Of a DNA stretch of 39,071 nucleotides, positions 17,220 through 25,639 are shown piece by piece (position 1 is the first letter of the stretch; every line of letters starts with the position of its first letter). The translations under genes were made by a program, and so were the position numbers. Where the stretch lies: contig CAUJDW010000081.1 of assembly GCA_963169455.1 (NCBI GenBank), positions 1-39,071 on the forward strand, given 5' to 3'. The stretch is from Bacteroidota bacterium. Lineage in GTDB: Bacteria; Bacteroidota; Bacteroidia; Chitinophagales; Saprospiraceae. The notes under the pieces were generated by a model. It worked only from the letters and a program-made list of their open reading frames with translations, made no database searches and was not told the origin of the DNA.

Positions 17220-17987
17220 TCAGGCCTTTCCGCTGGCGCAGAGGAGTGCTACGGTAGGTTCCTCGCTGCCCCCTTCCGGCTCGAGGGTAACGTTGAAGCT
17301 TTCTGCATTTTCGACGAACCGAAGCGCCTGAATTTCCCGCCTCCGGCAATCGGCCATACCCATACTGACCATTTTTCCTTCCACATCAGCCCATATCTGG
17401 TAGGCCTTGCCCGGGGGGGGCAAAGGCAGCCCCGCAGCGTTGATGTAGGCGAGCTGCCGGCCGGGGTTCCAGTAAACGACGGCATGGGCGCCAGGTGTGG
17501 GGCCTGCGCCCTTAAGGGCTACGGGACGGGTGCCGGGGTCCGAAATGAGCGCGTATATTTGCCGGGCCTGTTCGCGCTGTGCGCATTCTTTTTTCAGCTC
17601 CTCAAACTCGGCGTTCAGTACCTGATAATGCTGATCCGAAACCACTTTTCCATTATATAAGGAGAGGGCCAGAAAGGAAAGAACAGCCAAAAGGGCGATT
17701 GCCGCAGCGGCCATCCAACGGGAAGGAGCTGCCTGCGCCGCCACGGGCTGGCTTTTACCGCCGCCTTGAAAATCGGAGCCTCCTGCGCGCGCTTTCAGTT
17801 CCGCCGCCGGCAGCTGCACGAATTGCCCCGCATAATCATCAACCGCCCGGCGCAAAGAGTCGATCTCCTCCTGTATTTCGGGATACGCCTGCGCAAAGAG
17901 CTCTACCTCGCGGGCTTCCTCCTCATCGGCCAGGCCCAGTACGTATTGCTCCAATAACCCCGACTTTAGAAATCGTTCCTTGTCCAT
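17220..17987 (-). CDS. RskA-type anti-sigma factor, apparently orphan
   Basis: A 255-residue single-pass membrane protein. The N-terminal 45 residues (LLEQYVLGLADEEEAREVE) resemble the sigma-binding anti-sigma domain, a membrane helix lies near residues 91-113 (MAAAAIALLAVLSFLALSLY), a coiled stretch follows, and the C-terminal domain is of the RskA kind (YQIWADVEGKMVSMG ... SFNVTLEPEGGSEEPT). Such proteins hold an ECF sigma factor at the membrane until it is released by a signal or proteolysis. I chose the second of two adjacent ATGs (17987), which has AGGA five bases upstream. Normally the sigma gene lies directly upstream in the same operon; here the 440 bases upstream contain none. Confidence 0.85.
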   Translation of the reverse strand: MDKERFLKSGLLEQYVLGLADEEEAREVELFAQAYPEIQEEIDSLRRAVDDYAGQFVQLPAAELKARAGGSDFQGGGKSQPVAAQAAPSRWMAAAAIALLAVLSFLALSLYNGKVVSDQHYQVLNAEFEELKKECAQREQARQIYALISDPGTRPVALKGAGPTPGAHAVVYWNPGRQLAYINAAGLPLPPPGKAYQIWADVEGKMVSMGMADCRRREIQALRFVENAESFNVTLEPEGGSEEPTVALLCASGKA

Positions 17988-18548
17988 CATATTCCTGAAT
18001 CACACTTATAAGGCAAAGGCGGCGCCGCCTGTGGGCGGGCCACCTTTCATTTGTCATCTTGCCGAATGATTGCTGTTTTTATGTTAAAACCCTGGAAGCC
18101 TAACATCGGGCTCCCCTTTTTGTTTAAATATTTTTTTGGAATATGGGGGCGTCAAGCCAGCTATCCGGCCTTTTTCCGGCATTGGCGTTAAAATCTGGCG
18201 CAATGGCGCGCGCCTGACGGCCATGCCCGAACCCTTTCCCAAATAAGCGCACTTTGGAAAAACACGAACTGCCTTTTGGGTATGTGGAAAAATTCCTGCC
18301 TCTCAGGGATGCAACACTTATTTATTATTTCCTATCTTTCCCGCACAAAACGCTTCAGGCGTTGCTTTTTTCTCTCCCATGAACCGTCCATTCCGGGCTA
18401 AAAACCCCCGATTTCCGGGAATTGGCGCCCTCTGTAAATGCTGGCGCAAAGCCATGCAGGCGCCGAAACAGCCCCTCTGCCGATAGTCCTGGCAGCACCG
18501 GAACGAACAACTCCCGGCGGAATGTTAAACCCTTGCAAACACTGGTTT
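17988..18548. other. 561-base intergenic stretch between the divergent anti-sigma and peptidase genes
   Basis: No gene is visible on either strand, in particular no sigma factor. It holds a perfect 14-bp palindrome, AGGCGGCGCCGCCT, at 18017-18030, some 30 bases upstream of the anti-sigma start, which could be an operator or a 5' UTR hairpin. T- and A-rich patches lie at 18116-18140 and 18310-18345; TATCTTTC at 18333-18340 is one base off the -7 consensus for the plus-strand gene. Confidence 0.55.
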
Positions 18549-19424
18549 ATGCAGCGAATACTGCTACTGTTCTTACTTTCATTGCCCCTGGGCCTTTACG
18601 CTTTCGCTACGGAAAATGCAGATGCCCACCACGAGGCTTCGCAGGGATCCATCTCCCTGTTTTCCCTTTCCTTAAGCACAGTGCGGGATATTCCCCCGCC
18701 CGACACTTTCCTGGCTGCGGAAGTCATTCCTGCAGGCAAACTCTACTTTGAAGAAGGCGCAGAGGATATGCTGGCCTATCACGGGCTTGGGCTGGAATTC
18801 GTGCTGTCGCCCGAAGTGCTGGAACCCTTCACCGTTGCGGCGGCTGCGCCGGCAGAGTCCGGGCTGAGTTTCGAAGCTTTCCTGCTGGCTTCCGCCAATG
18901 AATTCGAATCCAAACGCATCCTGTACCGCTCCATCCCGCTGAGCGATTGTTCGGGCATGTTCCACCGCCTGCTGCGCAAGGTCAGGGAACAATTTCCCGA
19001 TTTCCAGTATCCGGAGGTTGTGGAAGCCCGGTCTTCCCGCGCGCTGGCCCAGTGGTACCACGACCACGGCGCCCTGGAAATCATCAGCGACGCCGCCGGC
19101 AGCGGGCGCCTGATACGGCCCGGCGCCGTGATGTTCTTCGGGCAGTCGGGCAGAAAATTCGCCAAACCCACCATCGGGCAGCTCGTCAATGGAGGCATTC
19201 AGCATATCGGCACGGTGGTGGAGGTGCAACGGGACGAAAATGGGCAAACCATCGGCTACACCATGTTCCATGCCAGAAGCCGCGGCAAGATAGCCGGCAA
19301 GACCAGGCACTACCTGCGGCACCCCAAATACAGCTACCTGCCCGCCTTCGGCAACTGGAGGCAGCAACTGGTCGCCATCGGCTATATCAATACCGAAGCG
19401 CCCGGGCAGATCGCAGCGAAATAG
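18549..19424 (+). CDS. Exported NlpC/P60-like cysteine peptidase
   Basis: A 291-residue protein with a signal peptide (MQRILLLFLLSLPLGLYAFA). The core is a papain-like NlpC/P60-type domain: the nucleophile motif DCSGM after a SIPL strand, a spacer with LIRPGAVMFFG, a candidate catalytic His in GGIQHIGTVVEV, and a second His in TMFHARSRG. Enzymes of this fold hydrolyse peptide bonds of the cell wall or related amides. The active-site assignment is from pattern only. The frame is open upstream with possible starts at 18438 and 18522 (the latter with a GGCGGA directly before it), but 18549 gives a standard signal peptide. Single gene, divergent from the anti-sigma factor. Confidence 0.7.
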   Translation: MQRILLLFLLSLPLGLYAFATENADAHHEASQGSISLFSLSLSTVRDIPPPDTFLAAEVIPAGKLYFEEGAEDMLAYHGLGLEFVLSPEVLEPFTVAAAAPAESGLSFEAFLLASANEFESKRILYRSIPLSDCSGMFHRLLRKVREQFPDFQYPEVVEARSSRALAQWYHDHGALEIISDAAGSGRLIRPGAVMFFGQSGRKFAKPTIGQLVNGGIQHIGTVVEVQRDENGQTIGYTMFHARSRGKIAGKTRHYLRHPKYSYLPAFGNWRQQLVAIGYINTEAPGQIAAK

Positions 19425-19467
19425 GAGCCGGGCCGCAGCCAATTTCCTTTCGCAATCCAAAAAATCC

Positions 19468-19543
19468 GTAACTATTCAGGCCTCCTTGGCGGCATGATCT
19501 GCGTCGCGGGCCGCAGGCCCGCGTTCCAACCTAAATAGTTTCT
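19468..19543. mobile_element. Miniature inverted-repeat element, copy 1 (about 76 bp)
   Basis: The element begins GTAACTATTCAGG and ends CCTAAATAGTTTCT, with an internal 8-bp GC hairpin CGCGGGCC-GCA-GGCCCGCG at 19505-19523 followed by GTTCCAACCTAAAT. It is flanked by the 7-bp direct repeat AAAATCC (19461-19467 and 19544-19550), as expected of a target-site duplication. The right half is nearly identical to copy 2 at 24979-25092. Confidence 0.7.
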
Positions 19544-19554
19544 AAAATCCTGTA

Positions 19555-19562
19555 TATTTTTG
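19555..19562 (+). promoter_or_regulatory. Possible -7 element TATTTTTG for the acetyltransferase gene
   Basis: Matches TAnnTTTG and lies 31 bases before the ATG at 19594, a sensible leader length. It sits just after the miniature element, so the insertion lies at the -33 side of this promoter. Confidence 0.4.
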
Positions 19563-19593
19563 CGAACTTGGCAGTCAAGTACTACCTCTGCCT

Positions 19594-20172
19594 ATGCTGG
19601 CCCGCCTCTTCGACATCGATACAGCCCTGGTCGCTCCACGCACGGTGGTGCGCCGATTCCGGGAAGGAGACGGCAACGCCCTGTACGCTCTGATCCAGGA
19701 CAATTTCAGCCGCCTCCACGGGCACTTCCCCAATACGCTGGAGGCCATACGCGACAAGGAAAACGCTGAGTGGTTCGTGCGGGAACGCCTGGCCGACTGG
19801 CTGCTGCAGCGCGAATACTGCTTCGGCATCTGGGATAATAAAAACGCCGCCCTGATCGGCATGATCCGCATCTTTCAGTTGGACTGGCGGGCGCCCAAAG
19901 GAGAATTGGCCTATTTCATGGACAAGGACTTCAGCGGCAAAGGGCTGATGACCGAATCTTTGCGGGCCGTGCTGCGCTTTGCCTTCCACCAGCTACAGAT
20001 CGAGAAGCTCGTGATCCGCACGCTTACGGACAATGTCGCCAGCCAGCGCGTAGCCCGGAAGTGCGGCTTCCGCCGCGAAGGCGACCTGCGGGATGATTTC
20101 CGGCTGCCCGGAGGCGAGCTGGCCGACACCGTGCTGCTGGGCCTGACCCGGGGAGAGTTTATAGGCGTGTGA
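19594..20172 (+). CDS. GNAT-family N-acetyltransferase (RimJ/RimL type)
   Basis: A 192-residue protein with the RimJ/RimL-like GNAT pattern: an N-terminal VVRRFREGDGNALYALI helix, GELAYFMDKDFSGKGLMTESLRAVLRFAF carrying the acetyl-CoA pyrophosphate-binding turn, and VIRTLTDNVASQRVARKCGFRREGDLRDDF, the conserved N-xxS-xxxxxK-xGF region. It transfers an acetyl group to an amine; family members modify ribosomal protein N-termini, antibiotics or small metabolites, and the substrate here cannot be told. Single gene. Confidence 0.9.
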   Translation: MLARLFDIDTALVAPRTVVRRFREGDGNALYALIQDNFSRLHGHFPNTLEAIRDKENAEWFVRERLADWLLQREYCFGIWDNKNAALIGMIRIFQLDWRAPKGELAYFMDKDFSGKGLMTESLRAVLRFAFHQLQIEKLVIRTLTDNVASQRVARKCGFRREGDLRDDFRLPGGELADTVLLGLTRGEFIGV

Positions 20173-20296
20173 AGGAAAATCCATCGTTTTTTTGTACATT
20201 GGCTTATTGGCGACCGGGCTGCTGCCTCCCGCTTTCCGTTAAGCCCCCTTGTTGAGGCGGGGCGCGCCCGAAAACCTGAAACCAAAAGCAAAACAA

Positions 20297-23200
20297 ATGC
20301 CTGCCATCCTCACTGCTGAAGCGATAATCTTCGCGATCAATTCCGCCCTCAAACTAAGCCACAACATCCGCCGGGCCTATGCCCACAGCATCCGCGCCAG
20401 AGCACTGGCCCTCCCCCTGCCGGATTACAGCACCGACATCAACCTGGACCGCGTCATCGATTTTTTCGATGACTTCCCACAGTACCGCGAGGAACTGGTG
20501 CTGCTGCAGGAATTGCACCGCAAAGCGGAGGACGACAGCCTCAGCCCCGAAGAAAAAACAGCTTACTACCAGTATTTCAATGCCTTTTTCGCCTTCCACG
20601 AAAAAGGCGAACAGGGCAGGCAGCCCGAAGCGGCGCCCGAAGACCTGGTCAACCTCTTCCGCATCCGCCAGTGGGAGGAGGGCAAGGAGCCGGCCAGCGT
20701 CCTCCAACTGGTGGCCGGCTCGCTGGTCGAAATGGGCATCGACTTCTTCCTGCAAACTCCGGGAGCGCTAAACCACGAATCGGCCACGGGCCGCATCATG
20801 TTCCACTTCCTGAACGCCTTCGACGAGATCGATTTTGCCGACAGCCCCGATATCAAAAAGGACTTCAGCGGGCGCCTGCTTCCCAATCTGTTCGCCGCCG
20901 GCGCCGAAGCGCTCGCCGAGCTGAGCCCCGAGATCGCCGGCGACCGGAAAACCCAGGAGTTCATCAAGGCCACCGCCAAAGGCATTGCCAACGACATCTA
21001 CCGGCGGGCGGAAAACATGAACGCCTTCCAGAAAGAAGAAGCCGTGCAATGGGGGCAGGTGGTGCTGCGCAGCATGATCAGCAATGCGGGCGCTTATGTG
21101 TTCAAAGCTCCACAGGATTTTTTCAATACCAACCGCCCGATGTCGGACATCATCGGCCAAAGCGGGCTGCTGCTGCTGGACGCCATACTCGACGACGATT
21201 CCGACAAAGTCGTTTTCCGCAAGGCGCTCAGCCCGGAAACGCTGGACCGGATGGCCCGGGCTACGCTGGACATCGTGGCCGAACACCCCAACCTCGTCAG
21301 CGGCAAACGGGGCGTCAAAGAGATTATCAGCGGCGTGGCGGGCGCCGTCGGGCAGGAGGATTTCCTGCGCGCCGGCTTTCTGCCCGAACTGGCCCGCATC
21401 GTCCTCGAACAATCGGCGGGCAGCCTGCCGCTCTTGTGGCGGGAAAGCCCGCAGGGGCCGGAGCACTTGCTCGTAACCGCCCTGCGGGAAACCCTTCAGA
21501 TACTGTCTCAAAAGCCCTCCGACGCCCCCTGGCGGCCGGCTTTTACCAAAGGGAACCTGCTGGAAGTCCTGGAAGAGGTGCTGGAAGAAGTCGTGGCCAA
21601 CCCAGCCTGGGTTACCGATGAAGTGCGGGGGCGGCCGGTGCTCAGCGAGGTGATGGACGCCACTTTCAGCGCCCTGAACACCATACCCAAAGGCGAACGC
21701 ATCAATGCCGAAATATTGCAATGGCTCATTCGCCGCAACCTGGAAGTGGCGCTTACCAGCCGCAGCATGCTGGACACCGTCAAATGGGGGGGCGACCAGA
21801 TGGAAAAAACCATACTACAACAAGCGCTTGAACTGGTGTTCAGTGTGGTGTTCCCTGCCGATGCCCCCCCCGCAGTCAACCGGCTAAGCCTGCTGGCCGA
21901 ACTGATGGACTATGTCACGGAGGCCATCCTGAAGCGGCGCCCCAACGAGAAGGGCCTGATCCTGATCGACCTCATCCTGTTCAGCAGCGGCATCGATTAT
22001 TCCCGTGGCTTTAATCCCCAACTGGCGGATCAACTGGCCGATGCGGCCATGCAGGCCCTGGCCAGCCGGCCCGAACTGGTGGCCAAACCGCAGGCCCTGC
22101 GCAGCATACTGGCTGCCGTTGCCGGCGCCCTCGACAGCGCCAGCCTCAAACAGCCCGCCCTCCTGCCCCGCCTGGTGCAGCTCGTTCTGGAAAAAACCGC
22201 AGCCAACGCCGGGCTCCTCATCGACGCCAGCCCGGATCAGCCGCGCCACCTGCTGCTGACCGCCCTGACGCAAATCCTGCAGGCCCTGGCGGCTTCGGAC
22301 GGCAGCGGGCAGTGGCGCCCCGGCATCAGCCCGGCACAGGCCGGGCGCCTCATCGAAAGCCTTTTCGACGAAGTGGTCCGCAACCCCTATTGGGTTACCG
22401 ATAAAGTAAACCAGGACTCCCTGCTGGCCGAAGTACTGGATGTCACCTTCCTGGCCCTGGCCGGAATACCGGCCGGGCAGCGCCTCAGCCCGGAAACCAT
22501 CGAACAGCTTATCCAGCTCAACCTGCGCACCGTGGCTTCCAGCCCGCAGGTGCTCAAAAAGGTGAAATGGGGCGGCGAGCAAAAAGAAAAAGGCATCCTG
22601 CTACGGGCGCTGGAACTGGTTTTTGCCTTCACCTTCCCCACCGATAATACCGGTACGGCGACGGGGCGCGCCTTCCTTTTTATGGACCTGCTGGATTATG
22701 TACTGGAAGTATTGCTGAGCAGGCATCCCGACAAGAAAGGGCTCATCCTGGTGAACCTCGTCCTTTCGGAAGAGAACGGCATCGACTATACCGGAGGGTT
22801 CAACGAAACCCTCGCCAGCCAGCTCGTCGATGCAGCCCTGCTCGTCCTGTCCGAAAACCCGGGGCTCGTCGCGCACGAAGAGGCCCTGCAAGGCATCATC
22901 CGGGATATTGCCACGGCCCTTGCCGGGTCGGAGCTGGAACGGCCGGAGCTGCTGCCGGAGCTCATCCGGCTGACGCTGGAAAGCACGGCAACCCACCTCC
23001 ACCGCCTGTTCGGGCTGGAAGAAACGCCACCCCGGCACCTGCTGGTGCTGGCACTTGCGCAGGTGCTGAAAGCCCTGGCTCAAAAACCCGGCGACGGCAA
23101 GTGGAAACCGAGCCTGTCCAATGAACAGGTGCTCGAGATCGTGGAGCTGATCTTCGACGCCGTCCTGGAGAACCCCCGCTGGGCGGAAGCGGAAGAACAG

Positions 23201-23629
23201 ATATTCCTGCTGCTGGAAGCCATTTTCCGGGCGCTGGAATGCATCCCTCCCGCCGAGCGCCTACCCTATCTGGTGCTGCGGAGCATCATCGATTCCGCCC
23301 TGGAAGCAGCCGGCAAACAACGCAAATTCATGGCCACCATCCAGACTGCAGAGGGCCCGGTTCAGTTGAGGCTTCAGTATTCCCTGGAAACGCTTTTTAT
23401 CACTTTATACGATGAGAAGCAGGATGAAGAAGTTTCCTGGCAGCTATCTCAGGGGAAGATCGTGAGCCAGATCGTGGATTATTTTCTGATGTTCGCCGCC
23501 GGCACCCCGCTCAACAAGAAAGATGTCGAACGGGCCCGGGCGCGGATCAATAAAGCTCTGTCCGTCTGGAAGAACGACTTTACGCAGACGCTGGAAGAGG
23601 TAATGGAAAACCTGGACAACAACCCATAA
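20297..23629 (+). CDS. Large helical protein with a long internal repeat, unknown function
   Basis: A 1110-residue, almost entirely helical, Leu/Ala/Glu-rich protein without a signal peptide or membrane helix. I do not recognise the family. About 270-residue units recur: each contains NPxWVTDxV ... LxEVxDxTFxAL, then VKWGGxQxEKxIL followed by ALELVF (two copies, ending near 21850 and 22630), KGLILxxLxL then GIDYxxGFN (at about 21950-22015 and 22740-22805), and HLLxxALxxxLxxL. A third, shorter unit makes up the C-terminal side. The ATG at 20297 is preferred over a TTG at 20249. The lipoprotein gene begins 12 bases after the stop, so the two form an operon. A scaffold or solenoid role is plausible but not shown. 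Confidence 0.8.
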   Translation: MPAILTAEAIIFAINSALKLSHNIRRAYAHSIRARALALPLPDYSTDINLDRVIDFFDDFPQYREELVLLQELHRKAEDDSLSPEEKTAYYQYFNAFFAFHEKGEQGRQPEAAPEDLVNLFRIRQWEEGKEPASVLQLVAGSLVEMGIDFFLQTPGALNHESATGRIMFHFLNAFDEIDFADSPDIKKDFSGRLLPNLFAAGAEALAELSPEIAGDRKTQEFIKATAKGIANDIYRRAENMNAFQKEEAVQWGQVVLRSMISNAGAYVFKAPQDFFNTNRPMSDIIGQSGLLLLDAILDDDSDKVVFRKALSPETLDRMARATLDIVAEHPNLVSGKRGVKEIISGVAGAVGQEDFLRAGFLPELARIVLEQSAGSLPLLWRESPQGPEHLLVTALRETLQILSQKPSDAPWRPAFTKGNLLEVLEEVLEEVVANPAWVTDEVRGRPVLSEVMDATFSALNTIPKGERINAEILQWLIRRNLEVALTSRSMLDTVKWGGDQMEKTILQQALELVFSVVFPADAPPAVNRLSLLAELMDYVTEAILKRRPNEKGLILIDLILFSSGIDYSRGFNPQLADQLADAAMQALASRPELVAKPQALRSILAAVAGALDSASLKQPALLPRLVQLVLEKTAANAGLLIDASPDQPRHLLLTALTQILQALAASDGSGQWRPGISPAQAGRLIESLFDEVVRNPYWVTDKVNQDSLLAEVLDVTFLALAGIPAGQRLSPETIEQLIQLNLRTVASSPQVLKKVKWGGEQKEKGILLRALELVFAFTFPTDNTGTATGRAFLFMDLLDYVLEVLLSRHPDKKGLILVNLVLSEENGIDYTGGFNETLASQLVDAALLVLSENPGLVAHEEALQGIIRDIATALAGSELERPELLPELIRLTLESTATHLHRLFGLEETPPRHLLVLALAQVLKALAQKPGDGKWKPSLSNEQVLEIVELIFDAVLENPRWAEAEEQIFLLLEAIFRALECIPPAERLPYLVLRSIIDSALEAAGKQRKFMATIQTAEGPVQLRLQYSLETLFITLYDEKQDEEVSWQLSQGKIVSQIVDYFLMFAAGTPLNKKDVERARARINKALSVWKNDFTQTLEEVMENLDNNP

Positions 23630-23641
23630 TACCAAACCCTT

Positions 23642-24484
23642 ATGAAAAAGTACCTGCTTTTACTGCTGGCCCCGGCCATTATCCTGCTGTCCGGCTGCAG
23701 CCACCTGCTGTATCTTGACAGCGCCATGAACCACTTCAACCAGGGCGCCACGCTGGAAAACCAGCTTCGCTTTCAGCCCGACATCGGCACATCGGCCTCT
23801 CCGTACATGTACTATACCATGGCCTACTCCGACCTGAACAAGGCCCTGGGCCAGCAAATTGACGACCTGCGCAAAGACCAGGTTCTGGGCAGCGCTTATG
23901 CCGTTAAAGCCCTGTGCGAATGGAAACTAAAAATGTACGATAAGGCCCTGGTTTCAGCCGATAAAGCCGAATCCGAATACATAGAGATGCAGAAGAACAG
24001 CGGCATCAAAATGCCGCGCGACATGGCGCTGATGGAGGCCCTGCCCGCCCTGATGGAAGTTGAAAAAGCCAAGGACAACCTCTTTGATTTCAGAAATAAA
24101 GGGGAAAGCCCGATGGAAGCAACCCGCCAATACTACCTGGACAGCATATTCAATCCCGATGAGGAGGCCATGGCCGTGCTGGAGCAGGCGGTTCAGAGCC
24201 TCGGGCTTATCCAGGAAAAGACGGCATCCACCGAAGACCTGTCCGCTTACTTCGTGCAGTCCCAATTGGCCGGCCTGAAAACCTGGAGTGACGCCATCGA
24301 CCTGCTGCGGCAAAAGGAAAAGGGCCTGCCCGAAGCCGCCCGCCGGGAAGCGGAAAATTTCCGGAAAGCCCAACGGGATCAATTCCTGGAGCCGGAAAAA
24401 GCAAAACTCCTGGAAAAACTGGGTGAGCTGCTTCCCAACGAACACGGCAACAGCCTGGTGAACTACTGGAAAAAGATCATTTAA
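23642..24484 (+). CDS. Lipoprotein with TPR-like helices, partner of the upstream repeat protein
   Basis: A 280-residue protein with a lipoprotein signal peptide (MKKYLLLLLAPAIILLSGC; lipobox LSGC, Cys19). The mature part is helical with short TPR-like pairs (SDLNKALGQQIDDLRKDQVLGSAYAVKALCEWKLKMYDKAL) and a charged C-terminal coiled region. It is not a SusD or other family I recognise. It starts 12 bases after the 1110-residue protein, and its stop overlaps by 4 bases the stop of the convergent yraN-family gene. Cell location: outer or inner membrane, facing the periplasm. Confidence 0.8.
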   Translation: MKKYLLLLLAPAIILLSGCSHLLYLDSAMNHFNQGATLENQLRFQPDIGTSASPYMYYTMAYSDLNKALGQQIDDLRKDQVLGSAYAVKALCEWKLKMYDKALVSADKAESEYIEMQKNSGIKMPRDMALMEALPALMEVEKAKDNLFDFRNKGESPMEATRQYYLDSIFNPDEEAMAVLEQAVQSLGLIQEKTASTEDLSAYFVQSQLAGLKTWSDAIDLLRQKEKGLPEAARREAENFRKAQRDQFLEPEKAKLLEKLGELLPNEHGNSLVNYWKKII

Positions 24485-24849
24485 GCCAGCCCCGGGAAAA
24501 AAGCATCCTTGAGGTGCTGGAGTTCAAAATCCGCCTCGCTGCGGTAAAGGATGGCAATGACGTCGAAGCGGACTTCCCAGTCGTGGCCGATGGCTTCCAT
24601 GTAGGCGCCGGCGGCCATGGCCAATAGTTTTTGTTTTCTGCGGCTGACAAACTCCTCGGGGCGCCCGAAGGCATCTGTCGAGCGGGTTTTTACTTCCACA
24701 AAAACCAGCACGGGCCCGTCCATCGCAATGATGTCCACTTCCGCCCGGCTGTAGCGCCAGTTGGCCTCCAGGACGCGGTATCCCTCCCCTTCGAGGAATT
24801 GCCGGGCCAGTTCCTCTCCTGCCTTGCCGGTTTCGTGCTGCTGCGCCAA
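24481..24849 (-). CDS. yraN: YraN/UPF0102-family nuclease-fold protein
   Basis: A 122-residue protein of the UPF0102 (YraN) family, which has a restriction-endonuclease-like fold and a suspected role in DNA processing. Family signatures are HETGKAGEELARQFLEGEGY, NWRYSRAEVDIIA and VLVFVEVKTR, which supply the D...ExK active-site residues. I chose the TTG at 24849 because it gives the normal family length and start (AQQHETGKAGE); the frame is open to an ATG at 24915, but the extra 22 residues (Pro/Gly/Cys-rich, then KKK) do not look like the family. Convergent with the lipoprotein gene, overlapping it by 4 bases. Confidence 0.88.
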   Translation of the reverse strand: MAQQHETGKAGEELARQFLEGEGYRVLEANWRYSRAEVDIIAMDGPVLVFVEVKTRSTDAFGRPEEFVSRRKQKLLAMAAGAYMEAIGHDWEVRFDVIAILYRSEADFELQHLKDAFFPGLA

Positions 24850-24978
24850 GTTTTTCTTTTTATGAGGATGCGGCCCTCCGGGGCCACAAAATGGGAATCC
24901 GGCGCATCGGCGCAAAGGGCGGGCTCCTGGCTCCCGCCCCAGCCAATGCTACAAAGTTACCCCAAACAGTTACGAAGA

Positions 24979-25092
24979 GTAACTATTTAGAACTCCTTTG
25001 TGGCAATCTGGAACGCAGGCAAAGCCTATCCAAAGGCTCCCTGATTATCATTTCGCGGGCCACAGGCCCGCGTTCCAACCTAAATAAGTTAC
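24979..25092. mobile_element. Miniature inverted-repeat element, copy 2 (about 114 bp) with 8-bp target duplication
   Basis: Terminal inverted repeats GTAACTATTTAG (24979-24990) and CTAAATAAGTTAC (25080-25092) bound a palindromic body: TGGAACGCAGGC on the left pairs with GCCCGCGTTCCA on the right, and the GC hairpin CGCGGGCC-ACA-GGCCCGCG is at 25054-25072. The exact 8-bp direct repeat TACGAAGA flanks it (24971-24978 and 25093-25100). No coding capacity. Related to the copy at 19468-19543, which lacks part of the left arm. Confidence 0.8.
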
Positions 25093-25101
25093 TACGAAGA
25101 T

Positions 25102-25144
25102 AAAAAAACCTCTCTCCGGCTGAACGAAGAGAGGCAATCCCAAA
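25102..25144 (-). terminator. Terminator-like module A (minus strand)
   Basis: Read on the minus strand: a TTTGGGATTGCC flank, then a hairpin with stem CCTCTCT/AGAGAGG (25109-25115 with 25128-25134), then seven Ts. The flank and layout recur in two other modules at 30249 and 30977. Confidence 0.55.
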
Positions 25145-25517
25145 GACTTTTACGGGTGAAAACCCGAAGGAATTATAACCGAATTGCTAGTAGCCAATAC
25201 CGATTTTATTTTCCGGGGAAGTCATACTAACTATGCTGCGCTTGCTGCGCTGATGTGGATCATTCATGGGAGAGCGGGAAGGCGGCAGTAATGCCTGCCC
25301 GTAAAACGGCGTAGTTTCCCGTAGTGCATGGCAGAACGCTGGAATGCACTGCTTCTTGAATCAAAATTAAAATAATAATTTAATACATACAAAGAAAATC
25401 CAATATATTTTATACCTATTTATCTGCCGTGCGAAAGCCTGCTTGAAACAGTGATTCGCAAAGCGCCTCTTCCCTCCTTTTTAAACCATTCAAAATTCAA
25501 AACGCATCCAAGGCTTC

Positions 25518-25550
25518 AAAAAAAAGCCTCCGCCCGTTTGGGGCGGAGGC
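25518..25550 (-). terminator. Terminator of the dockerin/cohesin protein gene
   Basis: On the minus strand GCCTCCGCCC-CAAAC-GGGCGGAGGC (a 10-bp perfect stem, 25526-25550) is followed by eight Ts. It lies about 90 bases after the stop codon at 25640. Confidence 0.85.
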
Positions 25551-25639
25551 GCTTCCGGCCGGCGGAAGTCAATCTTCGGGCGTAAGGGGATGGAAACCGC
25601 CCGGTTGTGGGATTATGATTATGGTTCCGGCAGGGAAAA

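Larger units (their letters stand above)
24850..25639. other. Non-coding stretch between yraN and the dockerin/cohesin protein
   Basis: No convincing gene. It contains the second miniature inverted-repeat element (24979-25092), a terminator-like module on the minus strand (25102-25144), an AT-rich part (25360-25420) without motifs I can name, and the terminator of the minus-strand gene at 25518-25550. Confidence 0.7.
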
